From contig NC_019684.1 of the NCBI RefSeq assembly GCF_000316645.1, positions 4,996,001 through 5,060,000 on the forward strand: DNA of 64,000 bases, read 5' to 3'. Within the stretch, counting starts at the first letter, position 1. Each line of letters begins with the position of its first letter. The position numbers and the translations under genes are program-made. The notes beneath the pieces were generated by a model that saw nothing but the letters and a program-made list of their open reading frames with translations, made no database searches and had not been told where the DNA came from. Below are positions 54,667-64,000 of the stretch, in pieces. Source of the stretch: Nostoc sp. PCC 7524. GTDB lineage: Bacteria; Cyanobacteriota; Cyanobacteriia; Cyanobacteriales; Nostocaceae.

Positions 54667-55863
54667 TTAATGGACAGAAATGATACGCGAGTCAGCATCT
54701 AACTTTTTAGTAGTTGTGACAACTTCTTGCCTTGCCCATTGATCTGCTGCCAAAATGTCATCTAAAGAAGGATTGGCACAGTTATCATTTTGATGGCGAT
54801 CGCACACCCATTCAATACACCGAGGAATATCTAAAAATTTGATTTTCTCATCGAGGAATAAAGCCACTGCTTGTTCATTGGCAGCATTCAATACCGCAGG
54901 CATAGAACCGCCAGCTTTACCAGCAGCATAAGCCAACTGCATACAAGGATACTTTTGATGATCTGGTTCACGGAAGGTAAGATTGCCAGCTTTGACTAAA
55001 TCCAGGCGTTCCCAGTCAGTGTAGATGCGCTCCGGCCAAGATAAAGCATACAGTAAGGGTAAGCGCATATCCGGCCAGCCAAGTTGAGCCAGCACAGAAG
55101 TATCTTGCAATTCAATCAGGGAGTGAATAATGCTTTGGGGATGGATGACAATTTCGATATCTTGATAATCTAGCCCAAACAAGAAGTGTGCTTCAATCAC
55201 TTCCAACCCTTTATTCATCAGAGTCGCAGAGTCTACTGTAATTTTCCGCCCCATCGACCAGTTAGGATGTTTGAGAGCATCGGCGACTGTCACCTCTGCT
55301 AACCTCGCCACATCCCAATCCCGAAAAGCACCGCCAGAAGCAGTCAGCAGAATCCGCCGCAAGCCGCCTTTTGGCACACCTTGGAGACATTGAAAAATCG
55401 CCGAATGTTCAGAATCAGCAGGTAGTAGTTTGACACCGTGTTTTGCTACTAAAGGTAGAACTACAGGGCCGCCAGCAATGAGAGTTTCTTTGTTTGCTAA
55501 GGCAATATCTTTACCTGCTTCGATGGCGGCAATTGTTGGTAGTAACCCAGCACAACCAACAATCCCTGTCACCACTGTTTCCGCATCACCATAGCGAGCC
55601 ACTTCGATGACTCCCGCTTCGCCACCCAGTAAAATGGGCTGGGGATCAAGGTCTTTGATAGCAGCTTGAAGTGCTGGCAATTTTTCCGCCGCCGAAATCG
55701 CTGCTATGCTTGGTCGAAATTGGCGAATTTGAGCAGCCAACATTTCTACATTGCTACCAGCTGCCAACCCCACAATCCGAAACTGATCTGGGTACTGAGT
55801 GACAATATCTAAAGTCTGAGTACCGATTGAGCCGGTGGAACCAACAAGAGTTATAGCTTTCAC
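54667..55863 (-). CDS. dxr: 1-deoxy-D-xylulose-5-phosphate reductoisomerase
   Basis: DXR makes MEP in the non-mevalonate isoprenoid pathway, feeding carotenoids and the phytyl tails of chlorophyll. The 398-residue enzyme has the NADPH motif [16 protein letters not shown] at the start, [12 protein letters not shown], metal-binding [45 protein letters not shown] (split here as HPNWSMG and [13 protein letters not shown]) and the C-terminal helical domain. Length and motifs are standard. Confidence 0.97.
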   Translation of the reverse strand: MKAITLVGSTGSIGTQTLDIVTQYPDQFRIVGLAAGSNVEMLAAQIRQFRPSIAAISAAEKLPALQAAIKDLDPQPILLGGEAGVIEVARYGDAETVVTGIVGCAGLLPTIAAIEAGKDIALANKETLIAGGPVVLPLVAKHGVKLLPADSEHSAIFQCLQGVPKGGLRRILLTASGGAFRDWDVARLAEVTVADALKHPNWSMGRKITVDSATLMNKGLEVIEAHFLFGLDYQDIEIVIHPQSIIHSLIELQDTSVLAQLGWPDMRLPLLYALSWPERIYTDWERLDLVKAGNLTFREPDHQKYPCMQLAYAAGKAGGSMPAVLNAANEQAVALFLDEKIKFLDIPRCIEWVCDRHQNDNCANPSLDDILAADQWARQEVVTTTKKLDADSRIISVH

Positions 55864-56235
55864 AATTGCTTAAGGATGTACTGATAACTCTCACTATAAA
55901 TTGCTTCGGACTCATTCAGAACAGCGATATCGCCACAATAAATATACGCATATAGAACAGAAATTGCTTATACCTAAAAATTATTGCTAATACGTACTTA
56001 TGATCTAGCAGAGATATTTCCGGTTTTTAGCCACATTTTTGTGTATTTACATACAGGTACATAACCTAAAAAATGCTTAGAATACTGGTCAAAATATTTG
56101 ATTTCTCAATGCTCAATGGTAATTCTCCAAAAAACATAGTTATGTTAATGTTTAGTTTACTATTAAAGCTTTTATAAACTAAAGTACAAAATAATACCAC
56201 TACATAACAGTAGCATCGGCAATAACAAACAATAC

Positions 56236-57573
56236 ATGAGGGAATTTCTGAAACGTCTGGAGCCTATGGCCAAAGTTCAAATATTGATCACGAGAGCGGT
56301 ATGGAAAAATGATTTTCTCTTTCCGGTAGTGATGTGGTCTTTGAGCCGAATTTTGATTTGGATGAGCATTTTGTTAGTGGCTCCCCATTTACCATCATCA
56401 CCAACAAACATTTTATCCAGTTGGGGTTGGGGAATGTTTGATGCTTGGGATGGTAGCCATTATCGTGCGATCGCTACTACTGGATATGAATTTGTTGATG
56501 ATGGCAAACAACATAATCTCGCATTTTTTCCCCTATTTCCCTTCAGTATCAGGGTATTGATGAAGTTGGGTTTATCCTTTGAAGTTGCAGGTCTTTTGAT
56601 CAATAATTTGGCATTTTTAGCTGCACTGTATTGTTTATACTTATGGCTAAAAAGTTGCTATGGCGTGAGAGTAGCACAATGGGGTACGGCTGTAGTTTGT
56701 TGGTATCCCAGTTCTATGTTTACGGGAGTAATTTATACTGAAGGATTATATTTATTTTTGAGTACAGCCGCTTTACGGGCTTTTGATCAACAGCAGTATG
56801 GCTGGATGTCGCTTTGGGGTGCAATGGCGACAGCTACACGTCCCACAGGTTTGGCGCTGATTCCTGCCTTAGCGATCGCAGCTTGGAAAGAACGCAGATC
56901 CCCAATTGCTTACATTGCTGGCTTGGCAACTGCCATTGGCGTATTACTATTTAGTGCGTATTGTGCAGTTCGGTTTCATGATCCTTTAGCTTTTATCGCT
57001 GCACAACGAGGCTGGCGGCCTTCACTAGGGTTTGATTGGCAAGGTTGGTTAAATATGCTAATGCAAATTGCCGTTGGTGATAAAAACTGGCAATTTGGTT
57101 GGCTTCAGAACTCATCTGGCTTAATTAACGACCCTTGGCATCCGTTACTGTTTAGCATGATTGTGACCGGCGGCTATTTTTTATGGCACTTCCGTAAACA
57201 TTTACAGACTGCAAACATAGTCTACAGCTTTTACACTTTAGTTTTATTGTTGTTGCTGTTAGCAGAAGAAAAATTAATTAATCACCTACTCAATGCTTTT
57301 ATGGTCTTGGGTGGTGGTTATGTATTGTGGTATTTTCGGGCAAAGCTGACACCGATTACCTTCTTCTATGGCTTGTGTGGGATCGGTTTGTTGTTAGCTT
57401 CTGGAGGTACGATATCTTTAAGTCGCCTCGCTTATGGGATTGTGCCTTTGAGTGTAGCTATAGGTATGTTCTTTTCTCGTTATCCTCGTCTGGGATATTT
57501 CACCTTTGGTTTATTTGTGATCTTAATGGCCAGATTAGCTGTAGGATTTGCTCAGGAACAATGGGTGGGTTGA
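56236..57573 (+). CDS. PIG-V-like membrane mannosyltransferase family protein
   Basis: The 445-residue protein has about ten hydrophobic segments. Its N-terminal signatures DAWDGSHYRAIATTGY and LAFFPLFPF, then YTEGLYLFLSTAALRAF and ATATRPTGLALIP, match bacterial relatives of PIG-V, which transfer sugars from polyprenyl-phosphate donors on the outer membrane face. The substrate is unknown. A second start at 56266 is possible. It is a paralog of the gene at 59289. Confidence 0.82.
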   Translation: MREFLKRLEPMAKVQILITRAVWKNDFLFPVVMWSLSRILIWMSILLVAPHLPSSPTNILSSWGWGMFDAWDGSHYRAIATTGYEFVDDGKQHNLAFFPLFPFSIRVLMKLGLSFEVAGLLINNLAFLAALYCLYLWLKSCYGVRVAQWGTAVVCWYPSSMFTGVIYTEGLYLFLSTAALRAFDQQQYGWMSLWGAMATATRPTGLALIPALAIAAWKERRSPIAYIAGLATAIGVLLFSAYCAVRFHDPLAFIAAQRGWRPSLGFDWQGWLNMLMQIAVGDKNWQFGWLQNSSGLINDPWHPLLFSMIVTGGYFLWHFRKHLQTANIVYSFYTLVLLLLLLAEEKLINHLLNAFMVLGGGYVLWYFRAKLTPITFFYGLCGIGLLLASGGTISLSRLAYGIVPLSVAIGMFFSRYPRLGYFTFGLFVILMARLAVGFAQEQWVG

Positions 57574-57840
57574 CACACATCTTGCTAGAGTTGCTTGATA
57601 AAAATGTTTGTAGGGTGGGCATTGCTTGTAAATTGCTGCAAACCCTTAGTTTTACGTTGTTGGCAATACCCATCTGACGCTTATTGAAAATGGTGCAAGA
57701 TATGATTTGACTTTGAATTATTTCGATATTATAACTAATTACTCTCTTAGTAAGAAATCAGATATTGAATATGCTTCAATATGCAATGTACCTGATAAGA
57801 AGTTATTGTTGAGCCATTTTCAATGGCTTAATTTTGTGGT

Positions 57841-59241
57841 ATGAAAAGTCAACTCAATCAATTTGCTCCTATTGCTAGGATAATTTGTATTAATTCTGTA
57901 ATTTTTTTTGTATGCAGCAGTGTACGCCATGCCTTGTTTCAATCAGCATCTGCTGATTTAGGAATTTTTGATCAAGTTGTTTATTTAATTAGTCAGGGAC
58001 AGACACCTATTTCTTCTTTACTTGGGTTTCATATCCTTGGTGATCATGCTGCTTGGATGTGGTATTCCTTGGCTTTGCTTTACAAAATTTACCCGGATGT
58101 ACACTGGTTATTTGCAGTGCAGTCTACTGCACTATCATGTGGTGCTATCCCAATTTGGTTGTTGGCGCGTCAAGCTGGTTTGACAGTACAAATATCCTTA
58201 GCAATAGTAATTGCGTACTTATTGTACCCACTGTTTTTTAATATTAATTTATATGACTTCCACTTAGATACATTAATACCAAGTTTGCTTTTATGGGCGG
58301 TATGGGCAGCAAGGAAGGAAAGAATTGGGTGGTTCTGTTTCAGCATTATCTTGGTGCTGGGATGTAAGGCTGTATTTGCTCTGACGGTTGCAGCAATGGG
58401 AGTATGGTTATTAATTTTTGAAAAGCGGCGGTTGTATGGTGTAATAGCACTCGTTGGAGGTATTGCCTGGTTTGCGATCGCAACTCAAGTCATCATCCCA
58501 TTTTTTGGCGGTTCTGCTGCTTCCATAAGTCGCCACATTCATCGTTATAGCTATCTTGGCAATTCTTTTACGGAGATGGCTAAAAATCTGATTTTTAATC
58601 CCGGACTTATCTTAAGTAACTTATTTTCAGTAGAAAATTTATTTTATTTATTCTTGCTGCTATTACCTGTATTTTGGGGACTTTCACTGCGTAATCTCGC
58701 CCCCTTAGTCGGAGCTATACCTTGTCTAGCACTTAACTTATTAGCAGATTCCATCCAACAAAAAGACTTGTTTTTTCAATATTCTTTACCAATCGTACCA
58801 TTTTTGTTTTTAGCAGTTATACAAACAATATCAAATAGTAAAGGGTGGCTGCAAAGCAAAAGATTAATTATTCTGTGGTCTTTGGTAGTATTTTTAGCGT
58901 TAGCAAAATACGGCTATTTTTGGTCAATATATTTAAAATCAATAGATACTTGGCAAGCTATGCGAGAGGCAACTGCCCTAGTAAAGACGAAAGGTAGTGT
59001 ATATACGAGTGCTGAAATTACACCCCATTTAACTCACCGTAAATGGATTCAATTTACCAATATAGAGTCAGTGCCGAAAAATCTAGATGACTTCGACTAT
59101 ATCTTGTTAAATCTTCGTCATCCTGGTTGGTTAAGTAATCAAGAGTTTGTGCAGAATTTAATCGCTCAACTACAAACTAATCCCAAGTATCAAAAAGTCT
59201 ATCAACTTGATGATGTTTATTTATTCACAAAACATGATTAA
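57841..59241 (+). CDS. DUF2079 polytopic membrane protein
   Basis: The 466-residue protein begins with a membrane segment and has SVRHALFQSASADLGIFDQVVY, typical of DUF2079, with about ten further hydrophobic helices and a soluble C-terminal part (TSAEITPHLTHRKWIQFTNIE). The family is structurally GT39/GT-C-like and lies in sugar or lipid modification loci. No enzymatic role is established. It sits between two PIG-V-like paralogs. Confidence 0.82.
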   Translation: MKSQLNQFAPIARIICINSVIFFVCSSVRHALFQSASADLGIFDQVVYLISQGQTPISSLLGFHILGDHAAWMWYSLALLYKIYPDVHWLFAVQSTALSCGAIPIWLLARQAGLTVQISLAIVIAYLLYPLFFNINLYDFHLDTLIPSLLLWAVWAARKERIGWFCFSIILVLGCKAVFALTVAAMGVWLLIFEKRRLYGVIALVGGIAWFAIATQVIIPFFGGSAASISRHIHRYSYLGNSFTEMAKNLIFNPGLILSNLFSVENLFYLFLLLLPVFWGLSLRNLAPLVGAIPCLALNLLADSIQQKDLFFQYSLPIVPFLFLAVIQTISNSKGWLQSKRLIILWSLVVFLALAKYGYFWSIYLKSIDTWQAMREATALVKTKGSVYTSAEITPHLTHRKWIQFTNIESVPKNLDDFDYILLNLRHPGWLSNQEFVQNLIAQLQTNPKYQKVYQLDDVYLFTKHD

Positions 59242-59288
59242 TAATTGATGAAATTATTTTCATATCTCAATAAATGAAGAACTAAATA

Positions 59289-60548
59289 ATGATTAAAAAA
59301 CATATATTTCTAAACAATAATTGGTTATTTGCTATGGCAATGTGGTTATGTAGCCGAATACTAATCACTATTGCAATGTTGTTCATTGCCCCCTTTCTAC
59401 CAGCCCCAAGCAATGGGATCGCTGCAACTGTAGATTGGGATGTATTTTATGCTTTTGATAGTGGTTACTATGAAAAAATAGTCACACAAGGTTATGGTTA
59501 CTCAGATATTACACAAGACTATTCAGTTGTGTTTTTCCCTTTATTTCCTTTGATAGTAAAGGCATTAACCACTGTGGGATTGCCATTTAAAATTGCAGGT
59601 ACATTAGTTAATAATGCAGCCTTTTTAGGTTCACTAATTGTATTATTTTCTTGGATGAATTACCGTTATGGCATTGAAGTTGCGAGATGGGTAGTAGCTG
59701 TACTGGCTTGGTTTCCTTTGTCGTTATTCGGCACAGTGATTTACACAGAAGGGTTATATCTTTTGTTGAGTACAGCAACTTTAAAAGCTTTTGATCAAAA
59801 AAAATATGGTCAAACAGTTCTTTGGGGTAGTATGGCTACAGCCACTCGTCCCACAGGAGTAGCACTGATATTGGGACTGTTGCTTGTATCCTTCATGGAA
59901 CGCAAGGAGATTAAAGCCTACATTGCCAGTATAGCTAGTGGTACTGGTTTATTCCTATATAGTTTGTATTGTCAAATTAAATTTGGCGATTTTTTAGCAT
60001 TTGTTAACGCACAAAAAGCATGGCGGCCTTCACTGGGATTTGAATGGCAAAGTTGGTTAAAGATAATGATGCAGGTTATGATCGGCCAATTTAACACCAA
60101 GTCTAGCTATATTAAAGATCCTTGGCATCCACTGTTGTTTTTGAGCATTATCGTTATTGCTTATTTATTATGGTATTTTCGACAACAATTAGGTGTTATT
60201 AAAGTAGATTATGGTTTTTTTATATTAATATTATTGGCATGGCTGCTTGCTGGAGATCCTTTGATTAATATAAGTATAGTTTTGGGCGGTAGTTATTTAT
60301 TATGGCAATTACGCTCTCAACTCAGCTCAATAATTTTGGTTTATGGTTGTTGTGGTTTGGGACTAATTTTTGCTTCTGGAGGAACTCTATCAATGAGTCG
60401 CATCGCTTATGGGATTGTATCACTCAGTATTGCTTTGGGTATTTTGTTGTCTCATCATTATCGCTGGGGATATGCAGCTATAGGGTTTTTTGCCATACTA
60501 TTGATTACTTTCTCTGTGCGATTCGCACAAAATTTATGGATAGCTTAG
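59289..60548 (+). CDS. PIG-V-like membrane mannosyltransferase family protein, paralog 2
   Basis: The 419-residue protein has the same order of motifs as the gene at 56236: YAFDSGYYEKIVTQGYGY (WDGSHY reads FDSGYY), VFFPLFPL, YTEGLYLLLSTATLKAF, ATATRPTGVALI and AWRPSLGFEWQSWL. The catalytic-region change WDG to FDS may alter activity. Separation by a DUF2079 gene in the same orientation suggests an old tandem duplication and a shared transcript. Confidence 0.82.
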   Translation: MIKKHIFLNNNWLFAMAMWLCSRILITIAMLFIAPFLPAPSNGIAATVDWDVFYAFDSGYYEKIVTQGYGYSDITQDYSVVFFPLFPLIVKALTTVGLPFKIAGTLVNNAAFLGSLIVLFSWMNYRYGIEVARWVVAVLAWFPLSLFGTVIYTEGLYLLLSTATLKAFDQKKYGQTVLWGSMATATRPTGVALILGLLLVSFMERKEIKAYIASIASGTGLFLYSLYCQIKFGDFLAFVNAQKAWRPSLGFEWQSWLKIMMQVMIGQFNTKSSYIKDPWHPLLFLSIIVIAYLLWYFRQQLGVIKVDYGFFILILLAWLLAGDPLINISIVLGGSYLLWQLRSQLSSIILVYGCCGLGLIFASGGTLSMSRIAYGIVSLSIALGILLSHHYRWGYAAIGFFAILLITFSVRFAQNLWIA

Positions 60549-60566
60549 GCTGTCAATTCAAAACTA

Positions 60567-62120
60567 TCAGTTATTCATTTGCGGTGCAATCAGGGTATAT
60601 TCTTCCGCCGTACCCAGAAATTTACTACTGGTTAAATTGATGCTATTAAGAGTTTGATTATTTAACAGCAAATATGATTTATTAGCCCAGATTTGTGGTA
60701 ATTCTGAGTTGTTTGTAGGCTGCACTATGCAATCACAATAAAAATCTAAACTGGGACGACTATAAGCAAAAGAAGTATAAATTTGAGTGCCTGGTGAAAC
60801 ATGGGCGCGAATTAATTCCGCCACTGGTTTGACTGGAAATGCTTCGTTTAATTCCCAAATCCAAGATTGGGAACTCATCAACAAAATTAAAACTACATAC
60901 ATCCCAGTAAATAACATGGGAATAAAACGGCGATCGCTCCTGTTTACTAACCATGCAATAATACTCATGCTGATAGCTAAAACCAGACTCATGACAATTA
61001 GTACAGGTTGGGGATCACTCATAGCGAAATAAACACAACCACCTAAACCTGCAATGCTAAAGACGATAAATAATACTGTCCAAATTCTGGTTTTAAAATA
61101 GCCATGTTGCCAAATATCAGCCAGTTTCGCACCAGTTGCTAGGGCTAAAAATGGATAGATAGGCATAACATACCAGGGTAGCTTGGTATTCATCACAGAA
61201 ATTGTTCCTAGATAAACAATTGTACCAACAAGCACCAAGCAACCCCAAGTAGTATGACGCTTTTTCCAAGCTAAATATAACCCTCCTGGCAAAAATAACA
61301 GCCAGGGAAAACCATATTTCAGAATTTCAATTAAATAGTACCAAGGTGCGCCGCTATTACCCTCAACAGATTCAATGAGACGGTTAAAGGTTTGTGATTG
61401 CAAATTAATTTGTAAAAAGCTACTACCATAATGTAACCATTGTGCTACATACCACGCGATCGCCGGGAGATTTCCTAAACACATACCCGTCCATAAATAG
61501 GGATTTTTTAATAAATTAAATTGCTTATTTACTAAGACGAATAAACCTGCAATTCCTCCCAACAATAAAACTATCATCCCCTTAGTGAGAGTAATTAAAC
61601 CCAAACCCAATCCCACACCTAACGCATAACGTGGTTGATGACGTGCTTTCAGTAAACACCAAAAGACTACTAAAAAAAAAGTAATAATTGCACCATCCAA
61701 CATTGCCAATCTGCCGTGGCGCACTACAGGCAGCATTGTTAAATAAACTAATGCCGTAAATAAGGCTGGTAAACTGCTGTTAAAAGATAATCTCCCCACC
61801 AAGAAAAGTAGAGGTACTCCCAAAGATGTTAATACTGCACTAGGTAAACGTGTTGTCAATTCATTAACACCACCTAGAGAATAAGTCCAAGCAATTAACA
61901 AATGGATCAAAGGCGGTTTATTATGATATGCTTCCCCTGCCAGGGTGGGATAAAGCCAACGCCAAGAACCAAAGTTAGCACGCCAAATTTCGCGGGCAAC
62001 TTGTGCTATCGTACCCTCGTCCCAATCCCTTAAAGGAGAATCTCCCAAACATATGAGCCACAACAGCAGTGATAAAACAAATAAGCTTAATAGCCATTCT
62101 TTGTCTCGGAATGGAGGCAT
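60567..62120 (-). CDS. GT39/ArnT-like integral membrane glycosyltransferase
   Basis: The 517-residue protein has the DE motif WDEGTIAQVAREIW (residues about 33-46), AYHNKPPLIHLLIAW, TRLPSAVLTSLGVPLLF and KLPWYVMPIYPFLALATGAKLA, the pattern of the PMT/ArnT superfamily, with about eleven membrane helices. It would transfer a sugar from a polyprenyl-phosphate donor to lipid or protein. It is convergent with the preceding PIG-V-like gene, with 18 bp between stops. Confidence 0.87.
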   Translation of the reverse strand: MPPFRDKEWLLSLFVLSLLLWLICLGDSPLRDWDEGTIAQVAREIWRANFGSWRWLYPTLAGEAYHNKPPLIHLLIAWTYSLGGVNELTTRLPSAVLTSLGVPLLFLVGRLSFNSSLPALFTALVYLTMLPVVRHGRLAMLDGAIITFFLVVFWCLLKARHQPRYALGVGLGLGLITLTKGMIVLLLGGIAGLFVLVNKQFNLLKNPYLWTGMCLGNLPAIAWYVAQWLHYGSSFLQINLQSQTFNRLIESVEGNSGAPWYYLIEILKYGFPWLLFLPGGLYLAWKKRHTTWGCLVLVGTIVYLGTISVMNTKLPWYVMPIYPFLALATGAKLADIWQHGYFKTRIWTVLFIVFSIAGLGGCVYFAMSDPQPVLIVMSLVLAISMSIIAWLVNRSDRRFIPMLFTGMYVVLILLMSSQSWIWELNEAFPVKPVAELIRAHVSPGTQIYTSFAYSRPSLDFYCDCIVQPTNNSELPQIWANKSYLLLNNQTLNSINLTSSKFLGTAEEYTLIAPQMNN

Positions 62121-63474
62121 ATCAGAAATTTTAGTTAGTTTTTAACTATAGATTTGACCTATTTACATAAATGTATATAATTTTTTTGGCTCTTCAGTAA
62201 TCGGTATGCCAAAATTAATTTATCAATTTTCTATACTGTCTTTGCATTTGAGGGATGCGATCGCCACAAGGGAAGCGTAGTCCATCCCAACCATACATAT
62301 ATCAAGCAACAAAAATTACCATCTACTTAAATCATGAAAGTGTACGTTTTTATCTTGAAATATACATAATCTAAATTGAAATTTCCATTTAATTTCAGTG
62401 ATTATACTGTAACCAGATATATTAAATTCTAATATGAATAATGTAATAACCTACATTCACTTGAGACTTCATAAATATTTAGTGTCAAGCCATAGGTAAT
62501 TAATGTCTCAAATACCTAATACAACACAGCAGAAATAAAGCTATTATTGAAAACCGTTAACAAACCAATAAATCTTTATTTTTAGTTTTACTTTACAAGT
62601 AGCAGCACTATAGTTACAAGTGAAATTCAGCATTCGATAACATAGTTTTGCAATCAAGATTCAAAGAGTATATGGGTTAACTAATCACAGATGCTGATTC
62701 ATGAGAAACTAGCTGGAGATGAGTGTCACCTAAGTGCCGAATCTCATAGGAAGGATAGCATTTAGGTACTAAAAATTTAATTTTTTCTTTCAAATGTAAC
62801 AATGGCAGTAGGTATTACAATGTATGTGATCAATTTTAAGATTGATATTGATCTAGAGTTTTTGGTAGATAGAATACTGCCAATTAAATAATTGTATGGA
62901 TCATCTTTGGTATGAAATCATATCACAGATGATACTAATTCATGGCAACAACATTCACACAACTAATTGGTTCTAATGCTATAGTAAATCAAATAATTTT
63001 GCTGTGTTGAATAGCTAGTTGTCAAGGGTAAAAACTAAAAACTTTACCTGATTTGGAACACCCTAATTCATAGTTAATCCTGTCGAATATTCTCTATGTA
63101 TTCTATAGAGAGAAAGAAGTTTTCTAGTGAGTCAGGGAAAAACTCAGGCTCGTAGCTAGATAGCTTATTGCGCTTCTGACTAGCTGAATGTAAAGGTTTC
63201 TGCGAATTCACTCTTGGAGTTTATACGGCAACGGATTTTTAGCTTCATCTATTGACTATTCTTGATGTTAAATATCCAAAATTCAAATCTTCCAGCTTAG
63301 ATTTCCATTGAGAACAGTTATAATCTGAAATTTTTTAATTAATTTCTGTGAAACTCTGTACAAAATTTCAGGATTAACCGAAATTATCCAGGTATCTAAA
63401 ATATCATGTGTTAAATGTTTTAAGTATCACCATCAAACAGTAACTAATACAACTCGACTCAAAGGAGCTATGAA
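62121..63474. other. Long AT-rich region without a recognisable gene
   Basis: About 1.35 kb between the divergent GT39 and polysaccharide deacetylase genes holds no convincing open frame on either strand and no tRNA-like fold that I could see. A HIP1-type octamer lies near 62259. The region must contain promoters for both flanking genes. I cannot exclude an unannotated small RNA. Confidence 0.5.
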
Positions 63475-64000
63475 GTGGAAAACAATAAGTCGTTGCTGTG
63501 GCCACAAGGAATATTGGTTGTGCTGTTTGCTTTAAGTGCTAGTTTGAGTATTGGTTTAATGATGTTGATCAAACCAAATACCTCAGATGCTCAGAGTAGA
63601 CAAAGTATAAATGTTCCTAATATTGCTATACCTGCGAAAGCGGGAACACAGAAGCGCATTGAAGGATTGAAGGCATCAATGCTCACAAGTTGGCGGCAGG
63701 AAGCGCAAGCTAAAGGGATCGCTCATTTGCCACCACGCTTTCAAGGAGCAACTATCAAATCAGCAAAACTTAGCCAAAGTCAAAAAGTGATTGCTCTAAC
63801 TTTTGATGATGGTCCTTGGCCGGAAACAACTGCACAAGTATTAGATATTCTCAAAGAAAATAATATTAAAGGAACATTTTTCGTTGTTGGACAAAATGTG
63901 AAGAACTATCCCGACATACTAAGGCGGGTAGTTGCAGAAGGTCACGCCATTGGCAATCATACATGGCACCATTGGTATCACTTCATGAATCCTAAAGTAG
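63475..64000 (+). CDS. Polysaccharide deacetylase (NodB-like), cut by the window edge
   Basis: GTG at 63475, 7 bp after aaaggag, opens a frame that continues past the edge. About 175 residues are visible. A signal anchor (about 10-35, GILVVLFALSASLSIGLMML) is followed by a linker and the NodB domain start: VIALTFDDGPWPETTAQVLDI (metal Asp pair), KGTFFVVGQNV and GHAIGNHTWHHW (metal His pair). It probably deacetylates N-acetylated cell-wall or envelope sugars outside the membrane. An out-of-frame ATG at 63470 is rejected. Confidence 0.88.
   Translation, partial: MENNKSLLWPQGILVVLFALSASLSIGLMMLIKPNTSDAQSRQSINVPNIAIPAKAGTQKRIEGLKASMLTSWRQEAQAKGIAHLPPRFQGATIKSAKLSQSQKVIALTFDDGPWPETTAQVLDILKENNIKGTFFVVGQNVKNYPDILRRVVAEGHAIGNHTWHHWYHFMNPKV

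Overview
The window is chromosomal DNA of a filamentous, heterocyst-forming cyanobacterium of the Anabaena/Nostoc/Trichormus group. The basis is a complete phycoerythrocyanin plus phycocyanin gene cluster with four rod-core linker genes, the heterocyst-pattern gene patA beside it, a tandem flavodiiron pair of the Flv3B/Flv1B type, frequent HIP1 octamers (gcgatcgc, e.g. about 1969), and the heptameric tandem repeats and small dispersed repeats typical of this group. No species is assigned.

Layout. 0.6-5.5 kb: tRNA-His, a small secreted protein, a Ser/Thr kinase fused to a GUN4 tetrapyrrole-binding domain, a two-gene sirohydrochlorin chelatase/SUMT unit and a FAD monooxygenase. 5.5-6.4 kb: a decayed IS5-family element with TTA target duplication. 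6.4-8.0 kb: patA and a downstream receiver-only regulator on the minus strand. 8.5-10.8 kb: an ISL3-family element with about 75-bp inverted ends and a passenger four-helix-bundle gene. 11.0-12.7 kb: Uma2-like nuclease and RluD-type pseudouridine synthase. 13.4-25.1 kb: pecB-A-C-E-F followed by cpcB-A-C-D-E-F-G1-G2-G3-G4, encoding rod biliproteins, linkers, chromophore lyases and rod-core or membrane linkers.

25.4-35.3 kb: HD phosphohydrolase, methyltransferase, a class III cyclase translationally coupled to a molybdopterin-oxidoreductase-like lipoprotein, bifunctional PutA, a GNAT acetyltransferase, a small possible double-glycine-leader peptide, tRNA-Pro, and a DUF1818/unknown/rpoZ group. 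35.4-46.7 kb: tRNA-Met, flv3B-flv1B, a TrmH-type methyltransferase, tRNA-Leu(CAG), murA, an M48 protease, an L-lactate-oxidase-like enzyme, tRNA-Leu(CAA) and tmRNA. 46.8-55.9 kb: SpoIID/LytB-like protein, an M15-like membrane protein flanked by duplicated M50 gene ends, M50 and M48 proteases, metallophosphatase, DUF2470, thioesterase and dxr. 56.2-62.1 kb: integral-membrane sugar-transfer genes (two PIG-V-like paralogs around a DUF2079 protein, and a GT39/ArnT-like protein). The right edge cuts a polysaccharide deacetylase after about 1.35 kb of apparently non-coding AT-rich DNA.

The most unusual items are: small dispersed repeats spliced in frame into coding sequence (putA and an IS5 transposase), a tmRNA tag ending in AVA, a possible AUU start for murA, the ISL3 element with a passenger gene inserted about 0.5 kb upstream of patA, and the duplicated M50 end flanking the M15-like gene. 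I see no CRISPR array, prophage or defence island. No clearly undescribed multi-gene system is visible.
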